DNA from: JBBSAT01 sp046351235
GTDB taxonomy: Bacteria > Myxococcota_A > Polyangia > Polyangiales > Sandaracinaceae
NCBI GenBank assembly: GCA_046351235.1
Contig: JAXLYV010000002.1
Location: 806,001-870,000 of the forward strand
Length of the DNA stretch: 64,000 nucleotides
Direction: 5' to 3'
The notes below the pieces were generated by a model. That model made no database searches, was not told where the DNA came from, and saw only the letters and a program-made list of their open reading frames with translations. A program made the position numbers and the translations under genes. Shown here one piece after another: positions 33,874 through 43,083 of the stretch; the first letter of the stretch is position 1; the number at the start of each line of letters is the position of its first letter.

Positions 33874-36243
33874 GTGAACGGCGGCGAGGCGAGCGCGAAG
33901 AAGACGGCGGAGTCGACGCCCCAGGCGCTCTCCGAGACCGTGATGCCCCTCGTGGTCCGCCGCGACGGAAGCGATCCACCTGCTCCGGCGCCCGGCACCT
34001 CGTCGAGCCGGGGGCGCCACTCGACGCTCGCGTCGATCGAGCTGTCGGGCCTCTTCGCGACCTCGCCGGACGCGCTCCGGCGACGCCTGCTCGGCCCCTG
34101 GTCCGAGGGCCTCCGGCAGTTCCTCGCACTGCGCCTCGGAGATCTCGTCGCCGCCGAGGAGGCGCTGCGCGAGCTTCGTCGCCTCGTCACCGCGACGCCG
34201 ACCTCCGAGCTCGTCCAGGATCCCGGCCCGAAGGCCCGCGTCTACCGGCTCGCGCGTCGCATCGCGCGCGAGCGTCTCGAGCGACCGATCGCGAGCCAGG
34301 ATCCGCCCCTGTACCGCACGCCCGGGGACGCGGAGCGCGGGTACCTGACGGCTCTCGATCTGATCCGCGCCGAGCTCTCCGAGGCCGCGCGTGAGCTGCT
34401 CGAGCTGCGCTTCGCGCGCGAGCTGCTTCCGGTCGAGCTCGCGTGCGTGCTGGATCGCAGTGAAGAGGACGTCGAGCGGGCCCTCGTCGCGGCCCAGCGC
34501 GAGATCGGAAAGCTCCTCGGCGGGATTCCCTTCTCCGCCCAGGTCGTGGTCGACGCGTTCGCGCTCGTGGGCGCGAGCGCCGCCGAGCGCCGCGACGACG
34601 CAGGCGCCGAGCGCGCCGGGCTCACCGGCGGAACCCTCGTCGGTGGCCGCTACCGCATCGTCTCGCGGGTCGGCGTCGGCGCGTTCGGCGACGTCTACAA
34701 GGCCGACGACCAGGACGTTCCCGGTCATCGGGTCGCGCTCAAGATGCTGCGCGAGCCCGCGCTCTCTCAGGCCGCGCGCGACGAGGCGCTACGCGAGCTC
34801 AAGCTGATCGCCGCCGTCTTCCATCCTTCGCTCGTTCTGTTCAAGGACCACGGGTGGTTCGAGGATCGCCTCTGGTTCGTGATGCCCTGGTACGAGGGCG
34901 AGACGCTCGAGGCGCGCATGCGCCGCGTGCAGGACGGGCGCCTCGGCATCTCGCGCGCCCAGGCCCGGCGCATCTTCGAGCCGCTCGCGCGCGCGCTCGC
35001 GACGCTGCACGGCAGCGGCATCCGCCATCAGGACATCAAGCCGGACAACGTCTTCCTCGCGCGCATCAAGGGCATCAGCGGCGCCGGCGACGAGGACGGC
35101 GGCATCCTGCCGATCCTCATCGACCTCGGCGTCGCGGCCAAGGAGCACGAGGCGCTCATCGGCGGCACGCCCGTGTACTTCGCGCCCGAGGTGGCCGCGC
35201 ACTACGCGCAGATCGGCGGCGAGGCCGTGGGCCCCAAGGCCGACGTGTTCGCGCTGGCGCTCGCGCTCCGGAACGCGCTCGAGCCGGAGACGGAAGAAGA
35301 CGTGCCGGCCGGTGCCGTCGAGGCCTTCATCCAGCGGCGCGCCACGCAGCCGCCGCCGCTGCCGACGCGGCGCGATCTGAAGTTCCTGCGCCCGTACTTC
35401 GCGCGCTGGCTCGCGGCCGACCCGGCCGAGCGGCCGACCGCGGACGAGCTGGCGCGCGAGCTCGAGGTGCTGACGCGCCCCGAGGAGCGGCGCGCGCGCA
35501 CGCGCAAGACGCTGAGCTGGCTCGTGCCGATGCTCGCGGGCGTCACGGCGATCTTCGTGGCCGTCGTCTACGTGTTCAACCGCGAGTCCGAGATCCAGCG
35601 GCGCGAGATCGACGCGGCCCGCGTCGAGGTGGCGAACGTGCGCGCGGATCTGCTCGTCGAGGAAGCGCGGCGCCAGGCGCTCGATCAGGATCACGCGCAG
35701 CTGATGCAGCAGTACGAGGAGGGACGCCTCTCGCGCTCCGAGCTCGCGAACCAGCTCGCCACGGCACAGGGGCAGATCGAGATCCTCGGGAGCCGCATCG
35801 CCTCGCTCATCGCCGAGCGCGATCAGATCGCGAACGACATCGTGCTCGTGCGCGCGCGTCTCGGGCAGTCGGAGGCGACGCTCGCTTCGACGGCCGACCT
35901 CCTGCGCGACGAGCGGCAGGAGCGACGCGCGGTGGAGGAGGAGCTCTCCGACGAGCGCGCCGAGAACGACGAGCAGCAGGCGGACCTGCGCGACGAGCTC
36001 GCCGCAGCCGAGGTGCGAGCCGAGGCGCGAGCGACGGAGGTGTCGCGCCTGCGCGACGAGCTCGATGCGACCTACGGGCGCCTGCACGCGATGGAAGCAC
36101 GCGTGTCGGTCGCCGAGGACGAGCGCGACGTGGCGCGCCGCGAGCTCGCCGAGCTCGAGTCGCGCGTGGCCGAGCTGCGCGAGATGCTCGACCGGCCGCG
36201 CGCCGCGGCGCGTGACGAGGTCGCGAGCGGCGAAGCGAACTGA
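33874..36243 (+). CDS. Membrane Ser/Thr protein kinase with ECF-sigma-like N-terminus and periplasmic coiled coil
   Basis: 789 residues. Third-position GC jumps at GTG 33874, which I take as start (ATG 33943 is an alternative). Residues about 75-215 look like a degenerate ECF sigma factor: a region 2-like RQFLALRLGDLVAAEEALRE with ARVYRLARRIARERLERP, then a region 4-like LSEAARELLELRFARELLPV ending in a helix-turn-helix-like VLDRSEEDVERALVAAQREI. The kinase domain (about 258-530) has the loop SRVGVGAFGDVYKA, Lys290 in VALKML, HQDIKPDNV (Gln replaces the usual Arg of HRD), IDLG for DFG and GTPVYFAPE. A transmembrane helix (about 548-568) and about 215 residues of coiled coil follow. It is divergent from the PP2C gene. 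Confidence 0.85.
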   Translation: MNGGEASAKKTAESTPQALSETVMPLVVRRDGSDPPAPAPGTSSSRGRHSTLASIELSGLFATSPDALRRRLLGPWSEGLRQFLALRLGDLVAAEEALRELRRLVTATPTSELVQDPGPKARVYRLARRIARERLERPIASQDPPLYRTPGDAERGYLTALDLIRAELSEAARELLELRFARELLPVELACVLDRSEEDVERALVAAQREIGKLLGGIPFSAQVVVDAFALVGASAAERRDDAGAERAGLTGGTLVGGRYRIVSRVGVGAFGDVYKADDQDVPGHRVALKMLREPALSQAARDEALRELKLIAAVFHPSLVLFKDHGWFEDRLWFVMPWYEGETLEARMRRVQDGRLGISRAQARRIFEPLARALATLHGSGIRHQDIKPDNVFLARIKGISGAGDEDGGILPILIDLGVAAKEHEALIGGTPVYFAPEVAAHYAQIGGEAVGPKADVFALALALRNALEPETEEDVPAGAVEAFIQRRATQPPPLPTRRDLKFLRPYFARWLAADPAERPTADELARELEVLTRPEERRARTRKTLSWLVPMLAGVTAIFVAVVYVFNRESEIQRREIDAARVEVANVRADLLVEEARRQALDQDHAQLMQQYEEGRLSRSELANQLATAQGQIEILGSRIASLIAERDQIANDIVLVRARLGQSEATLASTADLLRDERQERRAVEEELSDERAENDEQQADLRDELAAAEVRAEARATEVSRLRDELDATYGRLHAMEARVSVAEDERDVARRELAELESRVAELREMLDRPRAAARDEVASGEAN

Positions 36244-36244
36244 A

Positions 36245-36342
36245 GTTCCGACACAAACTGTGTCGGAACCCTTCACTGCAGTTCGAGCTCCAGCGCGAAT
36301 GCGCTGGAACAGACAGTGGTTGACCAGTCTTTCTGGTCGACA
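36245..36342 (+). repeat. Three-hairpin dispersed repeat, copy 2
   Basis: Second copy of the element at 21324-21421, beginning 2 nt after the kinase stop. Hairpin 1 is longer here (36245-36269, 11-bp stem GTTCCGACACA, loop AAC). Hairpin 2 (36287-36310) has one mismatch in its 10-bp stem. Hairpin 3 keeps the left arm at 36315-36327, but its right arm diverges after CTGGTC at 36338. Bases 36248-36338 match copy 1 at 88 of 91 positions. Confidence 0.85.
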
Positions 36343-36384
36343 TGAGCGCTCGCGCCCGCGACGTCGCCGCCCGCGTCTTCGCCC

Positions 36385-38145
36385 TCAGCCCTCGGGCGTC
36401 GTGCCGTGCACGTACACCCAGGTCGCGGGGTCGGCCTCGCTCGGGAAGATCGTGTGCCAGCCTTCGGGCAGGCGCGGGTGCGCCCAGTCGAAGAGCCAGC
36501 GCGCGTCGAGCGGCGCGAGGTTCACGCAGCCGTGGCTGCGCGGCCGGCCGAAGCCGTCGTGCCAGAACGCCGAGTGCAGCGCGAACGCGAGCTCGAAGTA
36601 CATCACGTAGGGCACGTCCTCGATCGAGTAGGGCCCGTCGGTCGCGTGATCGCCATCCATCGTGTGCGTCACGTACTTGCTGCGGATGCGCCAGAGCCCC
36701 GTGGGTGTGTCGTGCGTCTGGAGAGGGTCGTCGGGATCGCGGATGCGCCCGCTCGAGACGAGGGTCGCGAACACGGGCGTCAGGCCCTCGTAGGCGACGA
36801 GCGTCTGGTGCGAGAGGTCCACGTCGATCCACGTCTCCTCTTCGCCCACGCCCTCGGGCCGCGTGGTCGCCGCGCGGATCACGGTGACCTCGTCTTCGCG
36901 GTACATCTCGGCGTCGCTCGCGACGACGTAGTGCACGCCGCGGATGTCCTCTTCGGCGCGGATGCGGAAGACGTGGTGATAGCCGGGCGCGCGACCGCGG
37001 CGCGGCGGCTGGCCCTCGCGGCTGCGCGTGAAGAGACTGGTCTTGCTGCTCGTCACGTACCCGAGAGGCAGCACCATCCCCGACTCTTCGCTCAGCTCGA
37101 CGCCATTCAGTGTGGGCACGCCGCGACGGGGGCGCGCGTGGGTCGTGCCGGCGTCGACCCCGGCGTCCTCCGTTCCCGCGTCGACCTCCGCGCTCGCCGC
37201 GATGCGCTCGAGCGCCTCGCCGTGGAACTCCGAGCCGTGAACGAGGCCGACCTGGAAGTACGGCACGATGCCGTTCGAGAGCGTGCGCCAGTAGCGGCGC
37301 GCGCCCGTGCGCACGTCGCGATCGAGGCTGACGATGAAGCCGCTGACGAGCCGCCGCGCGAGCACGCCGCCGCGCTCGCCCTCGAGGGAGGCGAGCGTGA
37401 GCACCTCTTCCTCCTCCGGCTCGCCGTCGGGCGCTGCGCCTTCGGCGCCGGCGGTCGCCGCGACGCCCGAGGCGGGCATCACCTCCGTCTCGACGATCGG
37501 TGGCGGCGCGGGCTCGGGCGGCGGAGCGCTCCCGCCCTCGGTCGTTCCCTCGGCACCCGCCTCGGTGGGCGGCGGCTCGAGCCCCGGGATGCGGTAGCCC
37601 TCGTACTGCGCGGCCTCTTCGTCGGTCGGAAGGCGCCGGTACATCGGCGCGCCGTCGCGGCGCGTGCGCCCGTACTCGTAGGGGAGTGGGGCGTCGTGGT
37701 CGGGCTGGGCGGGCCGTCGCGCGGGCATGCGGCGCCCGGTGAACGCGAGGACGTCGCGCCCGTTGCAGACGTAGCCCCCGGTCGTAAGCTCGTACCAGCC
37801 TTCGCGGCAGCCTTCGGTGCCGACGGGAAGCGCGGTCGTCGCCTGGAGCACGGCGCCCGCACGGAGGTACCCGAGCCGCTCCGACTCTCGATCCGGCCGC
37901 GCGTGCACCTTCACCACGAATCGCTTGGCGAAGATGCGGCGCGGCGGGCCCGCGTCGGGCGGCGGCCCGGCGTCGACGCCGACGTCGGGCTCCTCCACGA
38001 CACCGGCGTCGGGCTCGTGCGTCTCTTCTTCGCTCGCGCTGCCGCACGCGACGGCCATCAGGCCGACCAGGAGCGAGGCGAGCGCCGCACCAGCGGCGGC
38101 GCGTGTGGACCGAGTGCGCATGAGCGAGGGGCGATCTGTTTTCAC
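36385..38145 (-). CDS. L,D-transpeptidase (YkuD) lipoprotein
   Basis: 586 residues. A lipoprotein signal (LVGLMAVAC, Cys about 34) is followed by an Asp/Glu/Pro linker and an SH3-like stretch FVVKVHARPDRESERLGYLR ending GWYELTTGGYVCNGRD. A long middle domain precedes the C-terminal YkuD catalytic domain (about 440-586). That domain has FATLVSSGR, TPTGLWRIRSKY and the active site FALHSAFWHDGFGRPRSHGC, where His and Cys are in the canonical HX(n)SHGCVNL arrangement. These enzymes form 3-3 peptidoglycan cross-links or attach proteins to the wall, in the periplasm. An internal ATG at residue 9 (38121) is an alternative start. It is convergent with the kinase gene. Confidence 0.88.
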   Translation of the reverse strand: MKTDRPSLMRTRSTRAAAGAALASLLVGLMAVACGSASEEETHEPDAGVVEEPDVGVDAGPPPDAGPPRRIFAKRFVVKVHARPDRESERLGYLRAGAVLQATTALPVGTEGCREGWYELTTGGYVCNGRDVLAFTGRRMPARRPAQPDHDAPLPYEYGRTRRDGAPMYRRLPTDEEAAQYEGYRIPGLEPPPTEAGAEGTTEGGSAPPPEPAPPPIVETEVMPASGVAATAGAEGAAPDGEPEEEEVLTLASLEGERGGVLARRLVSGFIVSLDRDVRTGARRYWRTLSNGIVPYFQVGLVHGSEFHGEALERIAASAEVDAGTEDAGVDAGTTHARPRRGVPTLNGVELSEESGMVLPLGYVTSSKTSLFTRSREGQPPRRGRAPGYHHVFRIRAEEDIRGVHYVVASDAEMYREDEVTVIRAATTRPEGVGEEETWIDVDLSHQTLVAYEGLTPVFATLVSSGRIRDPDDPLQTHDTPTGLWRIRSKYVTHTMDGDHATDGPYSIEDVPYVMYFELAFALHSAFWHDGFGRPRSHGCVNLAPLDARWLFDWAHPRLPEGWHTIFPSEADPATWVYVHGTTPEG

Positions 38146-38177
38146 GCGACCTCTTCGAGGTCAAGGGAGCGCCGCGC

Positions 38178-39506
38178 GTGACGGCCACACCGGAACTGCG
38201 CCGCTTGGCCGCGGCGCTCGCTTCGTCGGGCGCGCTGCACGTGCTGGCGGTGCTGCTCGTGCTCGGGCTGAGCCGGCCGCTCGACACCGGGTTCGAATTC
38301 ACCGCGCCGATCGAGGTCTCCCTCGGGATGACCGACGCGACCGAGGCGGCGCAGGCCCCTCCCGCTGCACCGCCGCCCGAGGAGCCGCCGCCCGCGCCGG
38401 CGGGCTCGGGAGAGGGCACGCCCGCGGGCGAGGGCCTCGACGCAGGCGTGCCGAGCGACGGCGGGCTCGAGGCGGGGCGGCCGGATGCGGGACGGCGTCG
38501 GCGCCGCGATGCGGGTGTCGATGGCGGAGATCTCGTGGCCAGTGCGGGCGGCGGCGATGCGGGCGCGCCCGTCGCGTTCTTGCCACCGGGCGCGCAGATC
38601 GCGCTCCGGATCGACATGGACCGCGTGCGCGCCTCGCCGCTGCGCCCGCAGGTCGAGCGCCTGCTGAGCGCGATTCCCGACTGGGATGCGGTGCTCGGCG
38701 GCTCGGGCATCGATCCGGTGCGCGATCTGTCGCGCGTGCTGATCGCGACACCGAACTTCTTGCGATCGAACATCGTGGTGGCGGGCGCGCTCACGCCGGA
38801 GGCGCCGGCGCCGCGCGAGGTGGCCGAGCGCGTGGCGGAGGCGAACGGTCACACGCTCGCGTGGGACGACGAGGACGGCGTGCCGAGCGCGCCCTTCTAC
38901 AGCCCCGATGGCGCGGACCGGCGCGTGGCGATCCTCGACGAGCGGCACGTGGTGCTCTGTCGCCCCGACGATCTGCCGCGCGTGCTGGCGATCGCAGCGG
39001 CGCGCGTGCACGACGACGAGACGAGCCCGGCCGACGCGCTGCTCTCGATGGGCGAGAACGAAGCGCTGAGCCTCGAGGCCGAGGGGCTCGCGGCGTTCGT
39101 GCGGCGCTCGCCCTGCGAGGTCGCGCGTCGCGCGCGCGTCGCGATGATCGAGACGCACGACGGCGTGGACATCGTGGGCAACGCCTACTTCGACACCGCC
39201 GAGCACGCGAGCTCGGCGCGCGAGTGCTTCGACGATCTGCGCAACCGCGCGGCGGCGAACCCGCTCGTGCAGATCATGGGCTTCTCGGTGCCGCTCTACG
39301 AGATCGAGATGGAGGCCACCGACGAGACGCTGCACGTCGAGGGCGCGCTCACCTTCGATCAGCTGCGGCGCATCCTCGAGATGCTCGAGGGCATGCTGCG
39401 GCGGCCTCCTCCGCCTCCGCCGCCCGTGCTCACGCCGCCGGTGACGGACTTCCCGAACGAGCCGGCGCCTTCCGCTCCACCGCCGTCGGCTCCTCCGACG
39501 CCTTGA
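38178..39506 (+). CDS. TonB-like anchored envelope protein of unknown function
   Basis: 442 residues from GTG 38178. The N-terminus has one transmembrane helix (ALHVLAVLLVLGLSRPL) followed by a Pro-rich periplasmic spacer (PPAAPPPEEPPPAPAGSG), the usual build of TonB-like and gliding or envelope energy-coupling adaptors. The folded part (about 130-420) has a repeated pattern of strands and helices, e.g. GAQIALRIDMDRVRASPLR, RDLSRVLIATPNFLRSN, VAILDERHVVLCRPDDL and DIVGNAYFDTAEHA. I do not recognise the family. A Pro-rich C-terminal tail ends the protein. It is divergent from the L,D-transpeptidase gene, with the two starts only 33 nt apart. Confidence 0.65.
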   Translation: MTATPELRRLAAALASSGALHVLAVLLVLGLSRPLDTGFEFTAPIEVSLGMTDATEAAQAPPAAPPPEEPPPAPAGSGEGTPAGEGLDAGVPSDGGLEAGRPDAGRRRRRDAGVDGGDLVASAGGGDAGAPVAFLPPGAQIALRIDMDRVRASPLRPQVERLLSAIPDWDAVLGGSGIDPVRDLSRVLIATPNFLRSNIVVAGALTPEAPAPREVAERVAEANGHTLAWDDEDGVPSAPFYSPDGADRRVAILDERHVVLCRPDDLPRVLAIAAARVHDDETSPADALLSMGENEALSLEAEGLAAFVRRSPCEVARRARVAMIETHDGVDIVGNAYFDTAEHASSARECFDDLRNRAAANPLVQIMGFSVPLYEIEMEATDETLHVEGALTFDQLRRILEMLEGMLRRPPPPPPPVLTPPVTDFPNEPAPSAPPPSAPPTP

Positions 39507-39512
39507 AGCGCC

Positions 39513-40958
39513 TCAGCCGAAGATGCGTCGCGGAGGGACCCAGCCGCCGAGCGCCCTCTCGAGCTCGAGCGCGACGGCGACCGTGCGGTGATCGGCGCCG
39601 TGGCGCCCGACGACCTGGCAGCCGAGGGGCACGCCGTCGTCGCTCAGGCCGAGCGGCACGGCCGTGCTCGGCAGCTCCATCACGTTGAGCAGCGCCGTGT
39701 AGGCCCAGTCGATCGGCCGCCGCAGCGCGACACCGTGGTGCGGGGCCGGCAGCGTGTACGTCGGATAGAGCATCACGCCGTCGCCGATGCGCTCTTCGAG
39801 CGTGCGCCGGAACGCGTGGGCCTCGCGCACCATCTTCTGCGTGTCCCCCGGCAAGAGCTTCGGCACCTGCTCGATCGCGGCGAGCGCGAGCGCCGGCAGC
39901 GTGTGCGCGGAGCGGCCGATCGCGAGCTTCGCGAGCTCGCGGCCCAGGCGCACCCGGCCGGTGCCGCCCGCGAGCATGCGACCGAAGTCCTCCCCGCCGG
40001 TCTCCGAGAGGAGCGCCGCCCAGTAGAGCACCGACTTCTCGAGCCCCGGGATCTTCACGCGCTCGACGCGCGCGCCCGCGGCCTCGAGCGCGCTCGCCGC
40101 GCGATCCTGCGCGCGGATCAGCGCGGGATGGACGGTGGAGACGCCGTTCGTCGTGACGTGCAGCACGCGCAGCCCCTGCATCGCGACGGTGCTCGGGTCG
40201 CCGAGCGGGATGGGGAGCACCTCGCTCGAGGCGGGCGTCGGCCCCGCCAGCACGCGCACGAGCGGCCACAGATCCTCGGCGCGGCGCGCGATCGGCCCCG
40301 TGGTGACGAAGCGCATGCCCTCGGGCGCGGGCAGCGGCCACTGACCTGCGTTCGGGATGAGCCCGCCGCTCGGCTTGTGCCCGAACACGCCGTTCATGAA
40401 CGCGGGCAGTCGGATCGAGCCGCCGATGTCGGCGCCGAGGCCGAAGGGCGCGAAGCCCGCCCCGACCGACGCGCCCTCGCCGCCGGAGCTGCCGCCGACC
40501 GTGCGATCGAGGTCGTAGGGGTTGTTCGCGCGGCCGTAGACCCGGTTGTCGCTCTCCATCCACATGAGGAGCTCGGAGACGTTCGTGACGCCGAGCACGA
40601 TCGCGCCTGCCTCGCGCAGGCGCGCGACGGCGACCGCGTCGCTCGCGCTCCGCGTGCCGATGCGCGAGACGAGGCCCGCCGTGAGCGGCATGCCCGCGAC
40701 CTGGAAGGACTCCTTGATGGTGCAGGGCACGCCGTGCAACGGCCCGAGCGCCGCGCCGTTGCGCTTCTTGCGGTCGGCCTCCTCGGCCTCGCGCAGCGCG
40801 GCCGTCAGGCGCGTCTCGACCACCGCGTTCATCGGTGGCTCGTGCCGCTCGAGGTGCGTTGCGTGCGCGCGGACCACGTCCACGCTCGTCGTCTCTCCCT
40901 CGCGGATCGCGCGCGCCAGGCGCATGGCCGACGCGGTGAGCATCTCTTTCGGTTCCAT
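39513..40958 (-). CDS. Amidase signature (AS) family hydrolase
   Basis: 481 residues. The AS catalytic triad is complete with family spacing: Lys82 in GVPCTIKESFQVAG, the cis-Ser near 157 in TVGGSSGGEGASVGAGF and nucleophile Ser181 in GADIGGSIRLPAFMNGVFG. The 75- and 24-residue intervals match those of well-known AS enzymes. The enzyme hydrolyses an amide (or acts as a GatA-like amidotransferase), but a gatB/gatC context is absent, so a stand-alone amidase is more likely. Substrate unknown; no signal peptide, so cytoplasmic. Confidence 0.9.
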   Translation of the reverse strand: MEPKEMLTASAMRLARAIREGETTSVDVVRAHATHLERHEPPMNAVVETRLTAALREAEEADRKKRNGAALGPLHGVPCTIKESFQVAGMPLTAGLVSRIGTRSASDAVAVARLREAGAIVLGVTNVSELLMWMESDNRVYGRANNPYDLDRTVGGSSGGEGASVGAGFAPFGLGADIGGSIRLPAFMNGVFGHKPSGGLIPNAGQWPLPAPEGMRFVTTGPIARRAEDLWPLVRVLAGPTPASSEVLPIPLGDPSTVAMQGLRVLHVTTNGVSTVHPALIRAQDRAASALEAAGARVERVKIPGLEKSVLYWAALLSETGGEDFGRMLAGGTGRVRLGRELAKLAIGRSAHTLPALALAAIEQVPKLLPGDTQKMVREAHAFRRTLEERIGDGVMLYPTYTLPAPHHGVALRRPIDWAYTALLNVMELPSTAVPLGLSDDGVPLGCQVVGRHGADHRTVAVALELERALGGWVPPRRIFG

Positions 40959-41070
40959 CGTGCGAGCTCCACTCTCACTCAGCGCGGGCGCGCCGGGGAG
41001 AGAATCGACGCGTGGGCACGCGGGCGTTCCGAGCGGATTCCACCGCGTTCAGCGGGGCGGAAGTCGGCGC

Positions 41071-41856
41071 TCAGGCCGCGGGCAGCTCGAGCAGGGTCGG
41101 GAACGTCGTGAGCAGTGCCTCGTCGTCGAGGGCCGCGGTGTCGGCATCGGGGATCCACCGCACTTCGCGTGCGATCACGCGATCGGTGTGCGCGGGCATC
41201 ACGACGTCGATCGCCGCGCGCAGCTCCGTTCGATCGCCGAAGTCGATCGCGCGGCCCGCGCCACGCACGACGAGCGCGACGGCCATCACGGACCAGCCCG
41301 CTCCTTCGCGCGATCGGGTGGCCGTGCCGCCGCGGTAGCTCGCTTCCTGCGGGGCGCGATGCCGCGCCGAGAGCTCGTCGAGCGCCGCGCTCGGATCGAT
41401 CGGCGCGCCCGCCTTCGACGGGGTCACGACCAGGGATGCCTTCGCGCGCCACGGATGGCGCGCGACGAAGCCCGCGGCGTGCGCCAAGAGCTCGTGCACC
41501 GGCGCGCCCGCCGCGATCGCGCTCAGCGGCGCACGCGCGATCGACGGGACCGCGAGCACGAGCACCACGAGCGAGGGCGGCGCAGGCGGCTCGGCTGCTT
41601 CCATCGCCCGCTGCGCCTGACGCTCGGCCGCGAGGGCGCGCGCCTCGCTCTGGCGCCGCAGCCGCCACGACACGAGGAGGCCGACCGACGCCACGCCCGA
41701 CGCCGTGGCGAGCAGGTGCAGCGATCCAGCGTGGAATTCGCTCGGTGCGGCGAGCATCGCCACGCTGGCGACGCCCGTGAGCGCGACGAGCGCGAGCAGC
41801 CCGAAGTCACGCGCCTCGAGCGGCGCATCGGTCCGTATCCCGCGTCGCCGCGACAC
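41071..41856 (-). CDS. Membrane-anchored DUF1517-like protein
   Basis: 261 residues. Two hydrophobic helices near the N-terminus (FGLLALVALTGVASVAML and LLATASGVASVGLLVSW) are followed by a helical Ala/Glu/Arg stretch and a cytoplasmic domain. That domain's end, AIDVVMPAHTDRVIAREVRW followed by a DEALLTTFPTLLEL tail, matches the DUF1517 pattern (L.ALEVLWTP...DxLTxDELLxxYPxL) by eye. SVMAVALVVRGAG is also in keeping. Function of that family is unknown. The remaining gaps to the neighbouring amidase and mdh genes are about 110 nt each. Confidence 0.6.
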   Translation of the reverse strand: MSRRRGIRTDAPLEARDFGLLALVALTGVASVAMLAAPSEFHAGSLHLLATASGVASVGLLVSWRLRRQSEARALAAERQAQRAMEAAEPPAPPSLVVLVLAVPSIARAPLSAIAAGAPVHELLAHAAGFVARHPWRAKASLVVTPSKAGAPIDPSAALDELSARHRAPQEASYRGGTATRSREGAGWSVMAVALVVRGAGRAIDFGDRTELRAAIDVVMPAHTDRVIAREVRWIPDADTAALDDEALLTTFPTLLELPAA

Positions 41857-41964
41857 GGCTTCGAGGATGCGCGCGCGCCACGCCGCCGCGCAACCCGAGG
41901 GCGAAACGCGAAACGCCCGCCGATCGCTCGGCGGGCGCCTCGAGGGACGAGCTTCGCGCGTCGA

Positions 41965-42903
41965 TCAGAGCTTCGCGCTGTCGGCGATGAGGCCGCGGAC
42001 GGCCTCGGCGCTCTTGTCGAGCGCGGCCTTCTCGTCGGCCGTGAGCTCGATGTTCACGACCTTCTCGACGCCGCCGCCGCCGATGACGACGGGCACGCCG
42101 ATGTACATGTCCTTGTAGCCGTACTCGCCGTCGAGGTACGCGGCGCAGGCGAGGATGCGCTTCTCGTCGCGCAGGTAGGCCTCGGCCATCTCGATCGCGC
42201 CCGCGGCCGGCGCGTAGTACGCGCTCGTGCCCATGAGCTTGACGATCTCGCCGCCGCCGCCCGCCGTGCGCTTCACGATGCCGTCGAGCACGTCGGCCGG
42301 CAGGAGCTGCTTGATCGGGATGCCGTTCACCGTGCAGTAGCTGAGCACGGGGACCATCGTGTCGCCGTGGCCGCCGAGGACGAGCGCGCGCACGTCCTTG
42401 ACGCTGCACTTCGCCGCCGCCGCGAGGAAGCACTGCAGGCGCGCCGAGTCGAGCACGCCAGCCATGCCCGCGACCTGACCGCCCTTGAAGCCGGTGACCT
42501 TCTTCATCTCGTAGACCATCGCGTCGAGCGGGTTCGAGATGACGACGACGAACGCGTTCGGGGCGTTCTCCTTGATGCCCGTCGCGACGGCGCGGATGAT
42601 CTTCAGGTTGATGCTGAGCAGGTCGTCGCGGCTCATGCCGGGCTTGCGCGGCACGCCGGCGGTCACGATCACGACGTCCGAGCCCGCGATGTCCTTGTAG
42701 TCGCTCGTGCCCGTGACGGTGCAGTCGAAGCCGTCGAGCGCGCCCGTCTGCATGATGTCGAGCGCCTTGCCGCGCGCGAAGTCGGCCTTCTCCGGGATGT
42801 CGAGGAGCACGCAGTCGCCGAGCTCCCGCCGCGCCACGAGCATCGCGAGCTCACCACCGATGTTGCCCGCCCCGATGATCGAGATCTTCTTCCGCTGCGC
42901 CAT
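41965..42903 (-). CDS. mdh: Malate dehydrogenase
   Basis: 312 residues of the lactate-dehydrogenase-like malate dehydrogenase group. The Rossmann nucleotide site is ISIIGAGNIGGELAMLVAR with an acidic residue soon after (CVLLDIPEK). ITAGVPRKPGMSRDDLLSIN is replaced here by VTAGVPRKPGMSRDDLL and is typical of malate rather than lactate use. VVISNPLDAMVYEMKK, then GGHGDTMVPVL, carries the catalytic His. It interconverts malate and oxaloacetate with NAD. The next TCA gene, icd, is 3 kb away in a separate unit. Confidence 0.95.
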   Translation of the reverse strand: MAQRKKISIIGAGNIGGELAMLVARRELGDCVLLDIPEKADFARGKALDIMQTGALDGFDCTVTGTSDYKDIAGSDVVIVTAGVPRKPGMSRDDLLSINLKIIRAVATGIKENAPNAFVVVISNPLDAMVYEMKKVTGFKGGQVAGMAGVLDSARLQCFLAAAAKCSVKDVRALVLGGHGDTMVPVLSYCTVNGIPIKQLLPADVLDGIVKRTAGGGGEIVKLMGTSAYYAPAAGAIEMAEAYLRDEKRILACAAYLDGEYGYKDMYIGVPVVIGGGGVEKVVNIELTADEKAALDKSAEAVRGLIADSAKL

Positions 42904-43083
42904 CGCTCACTCCTCTTTCTGTCGCGCCGAACGGCCCCTCGGGGCACGACGCGCGCGGACTCTACCGACAATGCGGGGCACGTGCACGCGCGAGATGCGC
43001 CCCTTTCGGCGCTGCGAAAGCGCGCGCACCGTGGGCGGTGCGAGGGCGCTCGCGGGCGGGCGCTCCGGGTGTACGTTGAGAAC

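Noticed and set aside
21324..36342. Three-hairpin repeats as ends of a mobile genomic island
   Set aside because: They are in the same orientation 15 kb apart, but the genes between them include ordinary core genes (sbcDC) and show no integrase or composition shift apart from vapBC.
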